Shown here piece by piece: positions 41,061 to 49,389 of a stretch of 64,000 nt of DNA. Position numbers and translations under genes: made by a program. The stretch spans positions 248,001 through 312,000 of the forward strand of contig JAHBSK010000004.1 of assembly GCA_019639175.1 (NCBI GenBank), in the 5' to 3' direction. Numbering within the stretch: position 1 is the first letter of the stretch; each line of letters begins with the position of its first letter. The DNA comes from Acidobacteriota bacterium (GTDB taxonomy: Bacteria > Acidobacteriota > Blastocatellia > Pyrinomonadales > Pyrinomonadaceae). The notes under the pieces were generated by a model. It was not told where the DNA came from. It ran no database searches and worked only from the letters and a program-made list of their open reading frames with translations.

Positions 41061-41840
41061 TCAAAATTCAGCGAGTTTATACGGAAAATCTTTTGCTGAC
41101 CGCGTTTCTTTGTTGTAAATGAACGCCTCGACCTCAACAAAATTCTTGTTGTCATTCACCCTTTTTGAACCGGCATTTATGAACCTCATTTTGTCAGGAG
41201 CAAGTCCGGCCTCAGCCGCCTCTTTTTGCAGATCGGAAATGACATCTTTTATCCGGGACTTTTGCCCTCTCAGAATAAAATATGCTTTTGAACCCGAATT
41301 GGCTTCAACTAATTCGCTAAGCAGGCCTAACGAAAAGACCTCGATACAAGTGGAAGGACAAGAATGACTGAACATTGTCCATTTGCCGTCTATCTTCATT
41401 CGCTGATAAAGGTCGCCTGTGAAATAAACAGGGCCGTCTGAATGCTGTTTTCGCAGATCTAGCTTAGGCGGAGCAACTGTAAGAGCAGGATCGAGTTCCG
41501 CTTCTCCTGCCCAAAACTCGATTCCGGGGTTTGTCGGACGGTAAACCGAAATTATCTTAAAGAGATTGCCTATTCTCCGAGTTGCTGGGTAACTTTGAAG
41601 AAAGCGATAAATAAAGACGTTCTTTATGCTGTCTTCATTCATGAAAAGAAGTATCGTGCCTCGTTCATTATTATTCTGAAGCCTGACGGCGAAATGATCG
41701 AGCCTTGCTAACAGGCCCTCACCGTGAATGTCATACCCTGTTTCGTCAACCAGAACAGGCTTGGAAATCTCTTGCGCCGACACCGCCGAAAAGGTTAAGA
41801 AAACGGCCACGCAGAATAACGGTAATGAGATCTTTTTCAT
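41061..41840 (-). CDS. Exported protein of unknown function, paralogue of the next gene
   Basis: A 259-residue protein from ATG 41840 with a signal peptide (MKKISLPLFCVAVFLTFSAV SAQ). It has two halves with similar design: residues about 25-125 (VLVDETGYDIHGEGLLARLD; GTILLFMNEDSIKNVFIYRF; GIEFWAGE) and about 150-259 (FSHSCPSTCIEVFSLGLLSE; GSKAYFILRGQKSRIKDVIS). Each half resembles an OmpA-like or similar alpha/beta fold ending in an aromatic FW-type strand; only the pattern is seen. Two Cys (SCPSTC) may form a disulphide. It lies 10 bp downstream of its paralogue, so a two-gene operon made by duplication. Confidence 0.65.
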   Translation of the reverse strand: MKKISLPLFCVAVFLTFSAVSAQEISKPVLVDETGYDIHGEGLLARLDHFAVRLQNNNERGTILLFMNEDSIKNVFIYRFLQSYPATRRIGNLFKIISVYRPTNPGIEFWAGEAELDPALTVAPPKLDLRKQHSDGPVYFTGDLYQRMKIDGKWTMFSHSCPSTCIEVFSLGLLSELVEANSGSKAYFILRGQKSRIKDVISDLQKEAAEAGLAPDKMRFINAGSKRVNDNKNFVEVEAFIYNKETRSAKDFPYKLAEF

Positions 41841-41850
41841 AATATGCAGT

Positions 41851-42552
41851 TTATTTTCTTTGACCTTTTGATCTCTTTGGCACAACCCAATACTCCCATC
41901 GCGGACAATTATCGCGCTGTCTAAAGTAAAAATATCTTATTTTGCCGGCACCTAAACTATATTTCCGTACCAGATCGCGCTCGACCCGTTCTTTCTCCTT
42001 TTCAAACTGCCTCTTCGTTCGTGTCCAGAGAACCACATGGCCTTTCGATCCGGGGTAGCTGTTCAATATATCAGCATAGACCTTGAATTGATGCCCAGAA
42101 GGACAGGGCCCCACATCCCCATCTGATCTGTTGAATATGAAAGGCTTTCGCGATGTACCTAACGGCCAGTTTACGGGTTCATACGGCGGAAGATCAGCAC
42201 CTTCAGGAACGATCCAGAATTGAACATTCAAGCCGAATTGCCCGACAGCATGGACAACGCGAAATTTTGAATCATCGAACTTACGAAATTCGGTTTGGCC
42301 GTTCAGGGTGAGTTCGACACGCCGGGCATTTTCCAGGCTGTCGGCATCGGAAAAGATAATGGCATATCCGATGGCTTTCGGGTCTTTACTTAATTCGTGA
42401 AACAGGTAATCTTGCCGGGCGATCATATCGCCGCAGGGAGTCCTGCCAAATTCGGTCACGAGTACAGCCTCACCGGTGTTTTGTGCCGCTACGAAGAAGG
42501 CAAATATCGCGATCAGGGCGAACGCGTTTAAAGTGTTCTTTATGATTTTCAT
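41851..42552 (-). CDS. Exported protein of unknown function, paralogue of the previous gene
   Basis: A 233-residue protein from ATG 42552 with signal peptide (LNAFALIAIFAFFVAAQN). First half: VLVTEFGRTPCGDMIARQDY, GYAIIFSDADSLENARRVEL, NVQFWIVPEGADLPPYEP. Second half: GPCPSGHQFKVYADILNSYP, GHVVLWTRTKRQFEKEKERV, DNCPRWEYWVVPKR. Both halves end in a (Q/E)(F/Y)W(I/V)VP strand, so the protein is an internal duplication. Cys are paired between halves (C..D and GPCPSG, DNCP). Such proteins are frequent as unnamed exported proteins in Acidobacteriota; function unknown. Confidence 0.65.
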   Translation of the reverse strand: MKIIKNTLNAFALIAIFAFFVAAQNTGEAVLVTEFGRTPCGDMIARQDYLFHELSKDPKAIGYAIIFSDADSLENARRVELTLNGQTEFRKFDDSKFRVVHAVGQFGLNVQFWIVPEGADLPPYEPVNWPLGTSRKPFIFNRSDGDVGPCPSGHQFKVYADILNSYPGSKGHVVLWTRTKRQFEKEKERVERDLVRKYSLGAGKIRYFYFRQRDNCPRWEYWVVPKRSKGQRK

Positions 42553-42851
42553 GTTTCTGCGAGTGAATGCTATGAGTTTCACGCGAAGAACATACAAAAG
42601 TTCCGTTTATAGTTGGAAAAGGTCAGTTGGTGAGAAAGGAAAAGGCTTCAGACTTAACCGCAACACAGGCTGAAATTGCTGCCGTTGCTCGATTCCTCGC
42701 CTAGCGGAGTTCACAACTCAAACCTTGTGCGAAGCCTGAAGCCAGATCATAGAATAGCGAAAGGCAGCGGAAATATAAAGTTCACAAAGCGAAACCTTGT
42801 TAAAAAGATTCGGAGTCCATCGTGAAAACACCTGCGGCTAATTTGGAGGTT

Positions 42852-42980
42852 GTCTGAGAAGTTGGGGCTGAGCTGTGTCTTTCGGGTTCTATTCTGCGTG
42901 ATCTGTGGTATTTCCTTATTTTCCAGGATATAAACCACAGAATTCACAGAATAAAGACACAGAAAATTGCTTTTCTGACG
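42852..42980. repeat. Dispersed palindrome family A, copy 3
   Basis: Inner arms ATCTGTGGTATTTCC / ATAAACCACAGAATTC around TTATTTTCCAGG, outer arms GTCTGAGAAG / CTTTTCTGAC. It lies in the 500-bp gap between 41851-42552 and 43060-43497 (both minus). The remaining part of that gap, about 42600-42850, has no recognisable gene. Confidence 0.75.
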
Positions 42981-43059
42981 TCCTTTTCAAATGCGATCAT
43001 TCTTTATTGCAACAGTGCCCTTACTTCGTGCGGGCTTCTGCAAAGCCGCCGCTGACGGT

Positions 43060-43497
43060 TTACGGATTTCGCGGGACGTATTCGACGCAGCGGCAATACT
43101 CGTCGTTTATCCAATCACAGTTAGGCGGCTCGGTTCGGGCGCAATCCTTTGCGTATTTGATAAGAAAATAAAGCCCGACGGCGGCTCCGACCGCAAGAGC
43201 CACAACAAGCAGCGTCTTTTTGGTTGACCAGCCTTTTTTCTTGTTGGGGTCGTCGCGTTTGCGGTTGATGGCATCGGCCTTGACGGGATCAAAGACCGCT
43301 GATTCGTCCGCTATCTTTTTGGTCTGTTCCTCGACCGCCTTTTTCATATCGGGACGTGCGGAAGGCTTTTCCTCGGCAACAACAGGAGCCTTTTCTTCAG
43401 AAAGCGGGCCGCCCTGGGCCAGATTGACGGCGGGAAATGCAGCAAAGGTAAAAAGCACTGATAAAAGTGTGAAAGCGGCCAGAGCGATCTTGGGCAT
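43060..43497 (-). CDS. Small exported membrane-anchored protein of unknown function
   Basis: A 145-residue protein. Signal peptide: LAAFTLLSVLFTFAAFPAVN LA. A charged middle region (EEKPSARPDMKKAVEEQTKK) is followed by one membrane helix (KKTLLVVALAVGAAVGLYFL IKYA) and a short Cys-containing tail (CARTEPPNCDWINDEYCRCV EYV; four Cys). The start at 43497 has GGAG about 8 nt upstream. No family recognised. The layout, cleaved signal plus C-terminal anchor, puts the bulk of the protein in the periplasm or the tail across the membrane. Confidence 0.6.
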   Translation of the reverse strand: MPKIALAAFTLLSVLFTFAAFPAVNLAQGGPLSEEKAPVVAEEKPSARPDMKKAVEEQTKKIADESAVFDPVKADAINRKRDDPNKKKGWSTKKTLLVVALAVGAAVGLYFLIKYAKDCARTEPPNCDWINDEYCRCVEYVPRNP

Positions 43498-43613
43498 GAG
43501 GTAACTCTCCTTACAAAAAAATTCTGTTTTCTTTTAACTTATGCAGAGGACGGGAACGAGGCCAGTATAACCGCAAATTATGTAAGGATAAACACAATTT
43601 TTGTAAAGAAATG

Positions 43614-43646
43614 TAAAAAGCCCCGGCGTATTTGCCGAGGCCTTTT
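43614..43646 (-). terminator. Terminator after tRNA-Ser(GGA)
   Basis: On the minus strand AAAGGCCTCGGC, loop AAATAC, GCCGGGGCTTTTT, with a T-rich end. It lies 9 bp after the tRNA 3' end. Confidence 0.8.
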
Positions 43647-43654
43647 AGATCAGA

Positions 43655-43745
43655 TGGCGGAAAGGGTGGGATTCGAACCCACGGTACCCTTTTGAGGTAC
43701 ACAGCATTTCCAGTGCTGCCAGTTCAACCACTCCTGCACCTTTCC
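43655..43745 (-). tRNA. tRNA-Ser (GGA)
   Basis: Reverse strand folds as a class II tRNA: acceptor GGAAAGG/CCTTTCC, anticodon stem CAGCA/TGCTG with loop CTGGAAA (anticodon GGA), a long variable arm (GTACC...GGTAC), T-loop GTTCGAATC, discriminator G and an encoded CCA. Confidence 0.97.
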
Positions 43746-43794
43746 GCTATTTTGCCGCACGACCCGGCGGCAACAAATTGTAAAAGACCAAAAC

Positions 43795-44307
43795 CTAAAC
43801 GGGAGCACACAAAACGCGCCGTCCGTTTGTCACCCAGAGAGCCGCCTTGTAGGAGCGGGTCCAGTAATCCGTGCTTCCGTCTCCGACGTAAAGCAGATGA
43901 CAGCCGTCAAAAAGCGTGAAATGGCCCGATGCATCCTTCCAGCCTTTGACGCGAAAACCGATTATGCCCGAACCGCCGGCAAACTTCTCAAAAGGAATGC
44001 GTCCATGAACGCTGTCGGCGGAAACATCCGGCTTTCCGTAAGTTTTGGTCATATAGTCCCAAAACTGCTGAACACCGAGGCCGTACCATTTTCCGTCCGC
44101 TCCTTTTCGCGTTTTAAAGCTGCCGGAATCGGGCGGAATGGGCTGTCTGGCGTAATTAAGGGCCTTGCTGACGCGAATGATGCATGTGTTTTTGTACCAA
44201 TCGCGGTTGACCGCTCCACCGATAGCCGCACGGACGGCCGCCGGATCGCTGTCAACAGGATAATTCGGAACAAGGTCTTCAAAATTCGGCAAACGCATCT
44301 TCGCCAT
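43795..44307 (-). CDS. Tae4-like peptidoglycan amidase (type VI effector family), orphan
   Basis: A 170-residue protein. The Tae4 signature is complete: AAIGGAVNRDWYKNTCIIRV SKALNYA with catalytic Cys42, the KGADGKWYGLGVQQFWDYMT and YGKPDV stretch, GSGIIGFRVKGW, and GHFTLFDGCHLLY with catalytic His129. Known Tae4 enzymes are cysteine peptidases cutting the D-Glu to meso-diaminopimelate bond, delivered by type VI secretion and blocked by Tai4. Here there is no Tai4 gene, no Hcp or VgrG gene, and no signal peptide. It lies 14 bp downstream of aquaporin, between two tRNA-Ser genes. It could be an effector, a domesticated wall enzyme, or an acquired defence gene. Confidence 0.88.
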   Translation of the reverse strand: MAKMRLPNFEDLVPNYPVDSDPAAVRAAIGGAVNRDWYKNTCIIRVSKALNYARQPIPPDSGSFKTRKGADGKWYGLGVQQFWDYMTKTYGKPDVSADSVHGRIPFEKFAGGSGIIGFRVKGWKDASGHFTLFDGCHLLYVGDGSTDYWTRSYKAALWVTNGRRVLCAPV

Positions 44308-44321
44308 TGCCTTTACTCCTG

Positions 44322-45113
44322 TCAGTCAGCGTCTTCGACCACGGCCTCGTCGGGCGGAGGCGGAGCCGCTGTCTTGGCGGCGGGTTCGTCATCGCCCGAA
44401 AGCCAGAGGTAGAAAAATCCCGCAAGCAATGCTCCCAGTATTGGCGCAACCCAGAAAAGCCAAAGCTGTGACATGCCCCAACTGACGCCTTCGATGGCGA
44501 GGATGACCGCCGGGCCGGTGCTGCGTGCCGGGTTGACCGATGTGTTCGTCACCGGTATCGAGATCAGGTGGATCAGCGTCAGGCAAAGGCCGATGGCAAG
44601 CGGGGCAAAGCCTTTTGGTGCAAGCCGATGCGTAGAACCTAGAATGACGACGAGGAAGAAGAACGTCATCACGACCTCGCAGACAAAAGCCGCCAGAGCG
44701 GAATATCCGCCGGGAGAACCGTCAGAATCAGCCCCGTAACCGTTCGCCGCGAAGCCGCCCGCCATCAACTGGTCGCCGGTCAGGCCGGTCTTTCCGCTGG
44801 CAATGACGTACAGGATGCCGCCGGCGGCAATGGCTCCCAAAACCTGCGCGGCGATATACGGCAAAAGCTCATTGGTCGGGAAACGCTTTCCCGCCCACAG
44901 GCCGAATGACACCGCCGGGTTGAAATGGCCGCCCGAAATGTGGCCCAGAGCATAAACTCCGGTCAGCACCGTCAGGCCGAACGCCAGCGATACGCCGGCA
45001 AAGCCGATCCCCGTATTGGGAAAACCCGCCGCCAGCACCGCGGCTCCACAGCCGCCCAACACAAGCCACAACGTTCCGATAAATTCCGCCGTCAGTTTTT
45101 TACTCAAAGGCAT
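44322..45113 (-). CDS. aqpZ: Aquaporin Z-like water channel
   Basis: A 263-residue MIP-family protein with six membrane helices and both NPA boxes: [19 protein letters not shown] and [22 protein letters not shown] [19 protein letters not shown]. The opening [20 protein letters not shown] is typical of AqpZ. The selectivity filter looks water-specific (His in TSVNPARST region and Arg after NPA). The C-terminal tail ([20 protein letters not shown]) is extended, acidic and proline-rich. It heads a likely two-gene unit with the Tae4-like gene. Confidence 0.93.
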   Translation of the reverse strand: MPLSKKLTAEFIGTLWLVLGGCGAAVLAAGFPNTGIGFAGVSLAFGLTVLTGVYALGHISGGHFNPAVSFGLWAGKRFPTNELLPYIAAQVLGAIAAGGILYVIASGKTGLTGDQLMAGGFAANGYGADSDGSPGGYSALAAFVCEVVMTFFFLVVILGSTHRLAPKGFAPLAIGLCLTLIHLISIPVTNTSVNPARSTGPAVILAIEGVSWGMSQLWLFWVAPILGALLAGFFYLWLSGDDEPAAKTAAPPPPDEAVVEDAD

Positions 45114-45278
45114 GATATTTTTCTCCCGTTTCGTTCAAAAAAAGGTTGGAAAGACGTTCCTGAACCCGTCTCTTATTAACTTCTCAAACAACCGGATCCT
45201 GTATAAGCGATCAGGCAGATCATTGCCCGTTTTGCCGGACACGATACAAAGACCTCATTATTCAGTGAATAAAATGTG

Positions 45279-45368
<90 letters not shown>

Positions 45369-45494
45369 GCGAATTTCTAATGATAAGGTTTAATCCCCAA
45401 AAATATCAAGCGTATCGGCATCAAAATGACGCGGATACGCGTCAGCGGCGTAAATTGGCTTGAAGAAGAGCAAGAAAATAAAGCCTTGCGTGCA

Positions 45495-45962
45495 TTATGA
45501 GCGCCGCGATCTAAAAAAATTTTGCATCAGGTTGCGGGAGTGGTCGGCGAGGATGTTGGGGGTTATGGTGAGGCGGTGGTTGAGGAGCGGGCTGGAGCAG
45601 AGGTTGAAATGGGTATCGACGGCGCCGAAGCGCGGGTCGGCGGCGCCGTAAACAAGGCGGGCAACGCGGGCGTTGACGATGGCTCCGGCGCACATTACGC
45701 AGGGTTCGACGGTTGTGTAGAGCGTCGTGCCGATCAGGCGATAATTGCTCAGGGCGATACCGGCGGCTCGGATCGCGAGAACTTCGGCGTGGGCCGTCGG
45801 ATCGCTGTCGGTGATGGTGCGGTTAGACGCCGCAGCGAGCAGCGTGCCTTCGGCGGAAACGATGCACGCTCCGACCGGGACTTCGCCGATGGCGGCGGCT
45901 TCGCGTGCCGCTTCGAGGGCGACGTTCATCCAATGTTCGTCAGTTCTTTCCATCAAAGGCAT
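45495..45962 (-). CDS. tadA: tRNA adenosine(34) deaminase TadA
   Basis: A 155-residue zinc deaminase. The Zn/catalytic site is HAEVLAIRAAG (HAE) and EPCVMCAGAIVNA (PCxxC). It also shows ERTDEHWMNVALEAAREAAA, IGEVPVGACIV and YGAADPRFGAVDTHFNL. TadA makes inosine at position 34 of tRNA-Arg(ACG). I chose ATG 45962 (45953 is possible); the open frame runs 52 codons further upstream through a GAGAC-type repeat (family F) and is not real coding. The C-terminal FFRSRRS is normal. Confidence 0.95.
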   Translation of the reverse strand: MPLMERTDEHWMNVALEAAREAAAIGEVPVGACIVSAEGTLLAAASNRTITDSDPTAHAEVLAIRAAGIALSNYRLIGTTLYTTVEPCVMCAGAIVNARVARLVYGAADPRFGAVDTHFNLCSSPLLNHRLTITPNILADHSRNLMQNFFRSRRS

Positions 45963-45998
45963 TTTAGCGACACGGTGGTGATTTGGGAAGAAGACAAG

Positions 45999-46096
45999 GA
46001 AGACGGGGAGACAGGAGACAGGAGACGGAAGACTGGAGACAAGAGACAGGAGACGGGAGATAGAGGGAAAAGGAGAAAAGGGGAAACGGAAAGTAG
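45999..46096. repeat. GAGAC-type degenerate tandem repeat (family F), copy 2
   Basis: Repeating units GGAGACAGGAGACAGGAGAC, GGAAGACTGGAGACAAGAGA and so on, overlapping the region upstream of tadA. Similar in content to 27925-28085. Confidence 0.8.
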
Positions 46097-46201
46097 GGAG
46101 AGACGGATTTTCTTGCATCGGCGGGGCGAAAGGACTATTCTGTTAGGGACGCGTGAGCGTCAGCCGCGTTCAACGAAAAACCACCGGACCGCGAAGGTAC
46201 T

Positions 46202-47137
46202 ATGAACCAGCAAGTTCGGCCTGAGACACCCTCAGCCGAAGAAGATATTCATACAACATCCGTCCCCGATTCCTTCAAGGCCTTTGCCGACGAGGTACGA
46301 AAGCGTAACCTTCAGAAACGTACGACCCCGCTGAACATTCCGCAAAAGCTTTCGCCCTCGGAATTCAATACCGCCATAGTCCATTTTTATCGGGGCGAGA
46401 TCTCGCGCTCTAACGTCTGGCGCAACCGGCTGGACGCAACCACCAACTGGGCCGTCATCACGGCGGGCGCCACGCTTTCGTTCGTTTTCAGTTCGCCGGA
46501 CAATCCGCATTTTGCGATACCCATCAATACGATATTGGTGTCGATCTTCCTTTTTATGGAAGCTCGCCGCTATCGCTATTACGAGGTGTGGGCAAACCGC
46601 GTCCGCATTTTGGAAACCGGCTATCTAGCCCCGATGCTGTCGCACCGAACGATACCGCCGGACAAGGAATGGGCCGACCACGTATCAGCCGATCTCATAT
46701 CGCCGCATTTTACGATCAGCGAATGGGAAGCCATCGGGCGGCGGCTGCGTGCAAATTATCTGTGGATATTCGTGCTGCTTGCGCTTTCGTGGGCATTAAA
46801 AGTTTACGTCCATCCTTCGCCGATACCGACAACATCGCCGCAGGATCGGGCACGTTTCTGGGAACTCTTTTTGGAACGCGCACAGGTCGGGCTGGCTCCG
46901 GGCTGGCTTGTGATCACGGCGGGAGCCTTGTTCAATCTGGCAATATTTTTCGTTGCGTTCAGCACGCTCAAACTCCGCGATTCCTCCAGCGAAGTCCTGC
47001 CGCTCGAAAGCTTTGAATGGCATCCGTTCAAACAGGTATCTGATTGGGCCGGTGACAGCCTGAAACGCAGGCCCACAATAAGAAGATCCAAAAAAGCCCG
47101 TCAGCGAATGCGGTCGATTCATAAGACCGAGGGGTAA
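46202..47137 (+). CDS. DUF2270 predicted integral membrane protein
   Basis: A 311-residue protein. The DUF2270 core is EFNTAIVHFYRGEISRSNVW RNRLDATTNWAVITAGATLS, with membrane helices about residues 85-120 (ATLSFVFSS; INTILVSIFLFMEARRYRYY), and EVWANRVRILETGYLAPMLS. Two more helices are in NYLWIFVLLALSWALKVYVH and GWLVITAGALFNLAIFFVAF. The C-terminus is basic (RRPTIRRSKKARQRMRSIHK). Function unknown; inner membrane. It is 8 bp from the downstream esterase gene, so probably cotranscribed. Confidence 0.85.
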   Translation: MNQQVRPETPSAEEDIHTTSVPDSFKAFADEVRKRNLQKRTTPLNIPQKLSPSEFNTAIVHFYRGEISRSNVWRNRLDATTNWAVITAGATLSFVFSSPDNPHFAIPINTILVSIFLFMEARRYRYYEVWANRVRILETGYLAPMLSHRTIPPDKEWADHVSADLISPHFTISEWEAIGRRLRANYLWIFVLLALSWALKVYVHPSPIPTTSPQDRARFWELFLERAQVGLAPGWLVITAGALFNLAIFFVAFSTLKLRDSSSEVLPLESFEWHPFKQVSDWAGDSLKRRPTIRRSKKARQRMRSIHKTEG

Positions 47138-47145
47138 TAAAACCT

Positions 47146-48198
47146 ATGAAGATCTATCGAATTTTAGTCGCATTAGTTGTCCTCTCGCTTCCTCTTTTCG
47201 GACAAGAAACGAAAGACGCCGCTCCGAAAGGCGGAGCCACTTCTATATTCACGGTCAGTGACGGCAGCACTTTGCGAAAAGCCGAGTGGAGTTTCGCCGA
47301 TTATTTACCACAGGATAAAACTTTAGACAGTAAACTAATGGGCAGAAACATGCCCTATCAGGTGGTTTTGCCGTCCGGCTATACTAAGTCATCAGACGAA
47401 GACATTAAATTTCCTGTGATCTACTTGCTCCACGGACTGACCGGACATTTCAATAACTGGACAGATAAGACCAAAGTAATCGAGTATGCAGAAAAATATC
47501 GTGTGATATTGGTATTTCCCGAAGGCGGTGACGGTTGGTACACGGACAGCGTTTCGAACGAAAAGGAAAAATACGAAAGTTACATTATCAAAGAGCTGAT
47601 CCCGGAAATAGAAAAGAATTACCGAGTTGATAAACGCCGCGAGGCCAGAGCAATTGCCGGACTTTCAATGGGCGGTTACGGATCTCTCAAGTTCGGGCTG
47701 AAATATCCCGATATGTTTGTCATAGCGGGCAGCTTCAGCGGTGCGCTGGGAGCGGCGGAGATAACGGAAAAGAATTTTCCGGGAAGTATCGGCAAGTCGA
47801 TAGACGCGATCTTTGGCCCGGCGGACAGTGACACCCGCAGGGCAAACGACATCTTTGACATCGTACGCAAAACCACGCCGGAAAAGATAAAGACACTTCC
47901 CTATTTTTACATTGATTGCGGCACCGAGGATTTTCTGTTCCAAACCAACCGCGACTTTATCTCGCTGCTGACCGAGAAAAAGATACCGCATGAATATCGC
48001 CAGCTTCCCGGAACTCACAACTGGCAATACTGGGACAGCCAGGTGAAAGAATTTTTCCGGGTCGCTTCACAGAAACTGAGTAACGGTAAAGAACTTGCCT
48101 GTGCGGACAATCCCGCTCATTTTTGTGGCGGCGGCGAAACAACATTGGGCCGGCCGATCTCAATAGAAGAGATAAAGGCTTTGCCGCCGCGGCCATAG
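47146..48198 (+). CDS. Secreted esterase of the alpha/beta hydrolase family (esterase D-like)
   Basis: A 350-residue exported protein with a signal peptide (IYRILVALVVLSLPLFGQET). The hydrolase core starts SKLMGRNMPYQVVLPSGYTK; the oxyanion region is VIYLLHGLTGHFNNWTDKTK, the nucleophile elbow is AIAGLSMGGYGSLKFGLKYP (GLSMGG, Ser), the acid is likely in YIDCGTEDFLF, and the His in LPGTHNWQYWDSQV. Families include feruloyl esterases, S-formylglutathione hydrolases and antigen 85. The substrate outside the cell is unknown. A C-terminal 40-residue tail has paired Cys (CADNPAHFCGGG). Confidence 0.88.
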   Translation: MKIYRILVALVVLSLPLFGQETKDAAPKGGATSIFTVSDGSTLRKAEWSFADYLPQDKTLDSKLMGRNMPYQVVLPSGYTKSSDEDIKFPVIYLLHGLTGHFNNWTDKTKVIEYAEKYRVILVFPEGGDGWYTDSVSNEKEKYESYIIKELIPEIEKNYRVDKRREARAIAGLSMGGYGSLKFGLKYPDMFVIAGSFSGALGAAEITEKNFPGSIGKSIDAIFGPADSDTRRANDIFDIVRKTTPEKIKTLPYFYIDCGTEDFLFQTNRDFISLLTEKKIPHEYRQLPGTHNWQYWDSQVKEFFRVASQKLSNGKELACADNPAHFCGGGETTLGRPISIEEIKALPPRP

Positions 48199-48254
48199 AC
48201 GTCCAATCCAAGATATTAATGAACAATTCTATGGATTGGAAGCCTCTTACAATT

Positions 48255-48334
48255 CTAATAGGTAAAAGTTTCTGAGTTTTTAGTTGCCAGTTAAAGAACT
48301 GATAACTGAAAACTCTGCAACTATGAACTGTTAG
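48255..48334. repeat. Dispersed palindrome family C, copy 3
   Basis: CTAATAGGTAAAAGTTTCTG ... GAACTGTTAG with AGTTTTTAGTTGCCAGTT / AACTGATAACTGAAAACT arms, in the gap between the esterase and suhB. Confidence 0.75.
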
Positions 48335-48426
48335 GGCGGCACCGTCTTTATATCTGCCATGTTCGGTATAGGCAGATATATCGGGCGGGCTAAATCTTTC
48401 CGTCGATCTGCGATAAAATCTTTTTT

Positions 48427-49191
48427 ATGCTCAATTTTGCTATAGAGACCGCCCGCGATGCCGGGCGTGTTTTACTTGAAAAGTTTGGTCGCATCAATGC
48501 CGTTACGAAAAAAGGCGACATCAATCTTGTGACCGAGGCCGATCTGGCGTCGGAAGCGCTGATAATCGAACGGATAAGGTCGCATTATCCGCGTCATGCG
48601 ATATTGGCCGAAGAATCGGGCGAGGCGGTGATAACCGGCGGCGACGGCGAACATAAATGGGTGATCGATCCGCTGGACGGCACGACGAATTATGCTCACG
48701 GCTATCCGTGTTTTTGCGTGAACATCGCACTGGAACACAAGGGCGAGATCGTTGTCGGCGTGACCTATGACCCGACGCGTGATGAGCTTTTCGCTGCGGA
48801 AAAAGGCGGCGGTGCGACGCTCAACGGCAAGCCGATCCGTGTTTCGGCGACCGATGAGCTTGGCAATGCCCTGCTGGTGACAGGTTTTCCATACGACATC
48901 AAACACCGCGAAGAATTTGCACGGCATTTGACGGAGCTTTTGCTCAGGTCACGCGGCGTCAGGCGTGATGGTTCGGCGGCGATAGACATGGCTTATGTCG
49001 CCTGCGGACGATTTGACGGGTTTTGGGAAGAAGGCCTTAATCCGTGGGACGTTGCTGCCGGAAAATTGCTGATAGAGGAAGCAGGCGGAATGCTCAGCTA
49101 TTATGACGGTTCAAAATTCAGCATTTATTCTCCGCCGATAGCTGCCAGCAACGGGCTGATCCACGCAGAAATGCTTGAGGTTCTTCGTTAG
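48427..49191 (+). CDS. suhB: Inositol monophosphatase family protein
   Basis: A 254-residue Mg-dependent phosphatase. Metal-binding motifs: ILAEESGE (site 1 Glu), DPLDGTTNYAHGYPCFCV (DPLDGT), and GLNPWDVAAGKLLIEEAGG (WDxAAG). Also VTKKGDINLVTEADLASEAL. SuhB-type enzymes dephosphorylate inositol or related sugar phosphates; some act in ribosomal RNA transcription antitermination. The start at 48427 gives the usual length. The next plus-strand gene is accD, 198 bp away. Confidence 0.93.
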   Translation: MLNFAIETARDAGRVLLEKFGRINAVTKKGDINLVTEADLASEALIIERIRSHYPRHAILAEESGEAVITGGDGEHKWVIDPLDGTTNYAHGYPCFCVNIALEHKGEIVVGVTYDPTRDELFAAEKGGGATLNGKPIRVSATDELGNALLVTGFPYDIKHREEFARHLTELLLRSRGVRRDGSAAIDMAYVACGRFDGFWEEGLNPWDVAAGKLLIEEAGGMLSYYDGSKFSIYSPPIAASNGLIHAEMLEVLR

Positions 49192-49254
49192 AGCGGCTGC
49201 GACAAAGGACGGCCGCGTGTGGTAATCTGATTCTTCGTATTTTGTGAGGTTACG

Positions 49255-49333
49255 GCGGCAAAGCCGCAGAGGTTTATTTATCAAGCGGAACGGAAAAGCA
49301 TAGCTTTTCCGCACATAGAGCGGCAAAGCCGCT
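49255..49333. repeat. Cluster of three small hairpins upstream of accD
   Basis: GCGGC-AAA-GCCGC (about 49255-49267), CGGAAAAGC-ATA-GCTTTTCCG (49291-49311, perfect 9-bp stem) and AGCGGC-AAA-GCCGCT (49319-49333). None is followed by a T run. They fill most of the suhB-accD gap. Confidence 0.7.
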
Positions 49334-49389
49334 TTCCGCCAACCAAAACAGCCATCTGCAAGTATTTCACTGCCACCGCCAACTGATAT

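Noticed and set aside
42598..42850. Short open frames between the two exported-protein genes and 43060
   Set aside because: They lack ribosome sites, and part of the space is the family A palindrome.
45963..46118. N-terminal extension of TadA
   Set aside because: It is a translation of the GAGAC repeat array (Pro/Ser/Leu-rich) and is not seen in TadA proteins.
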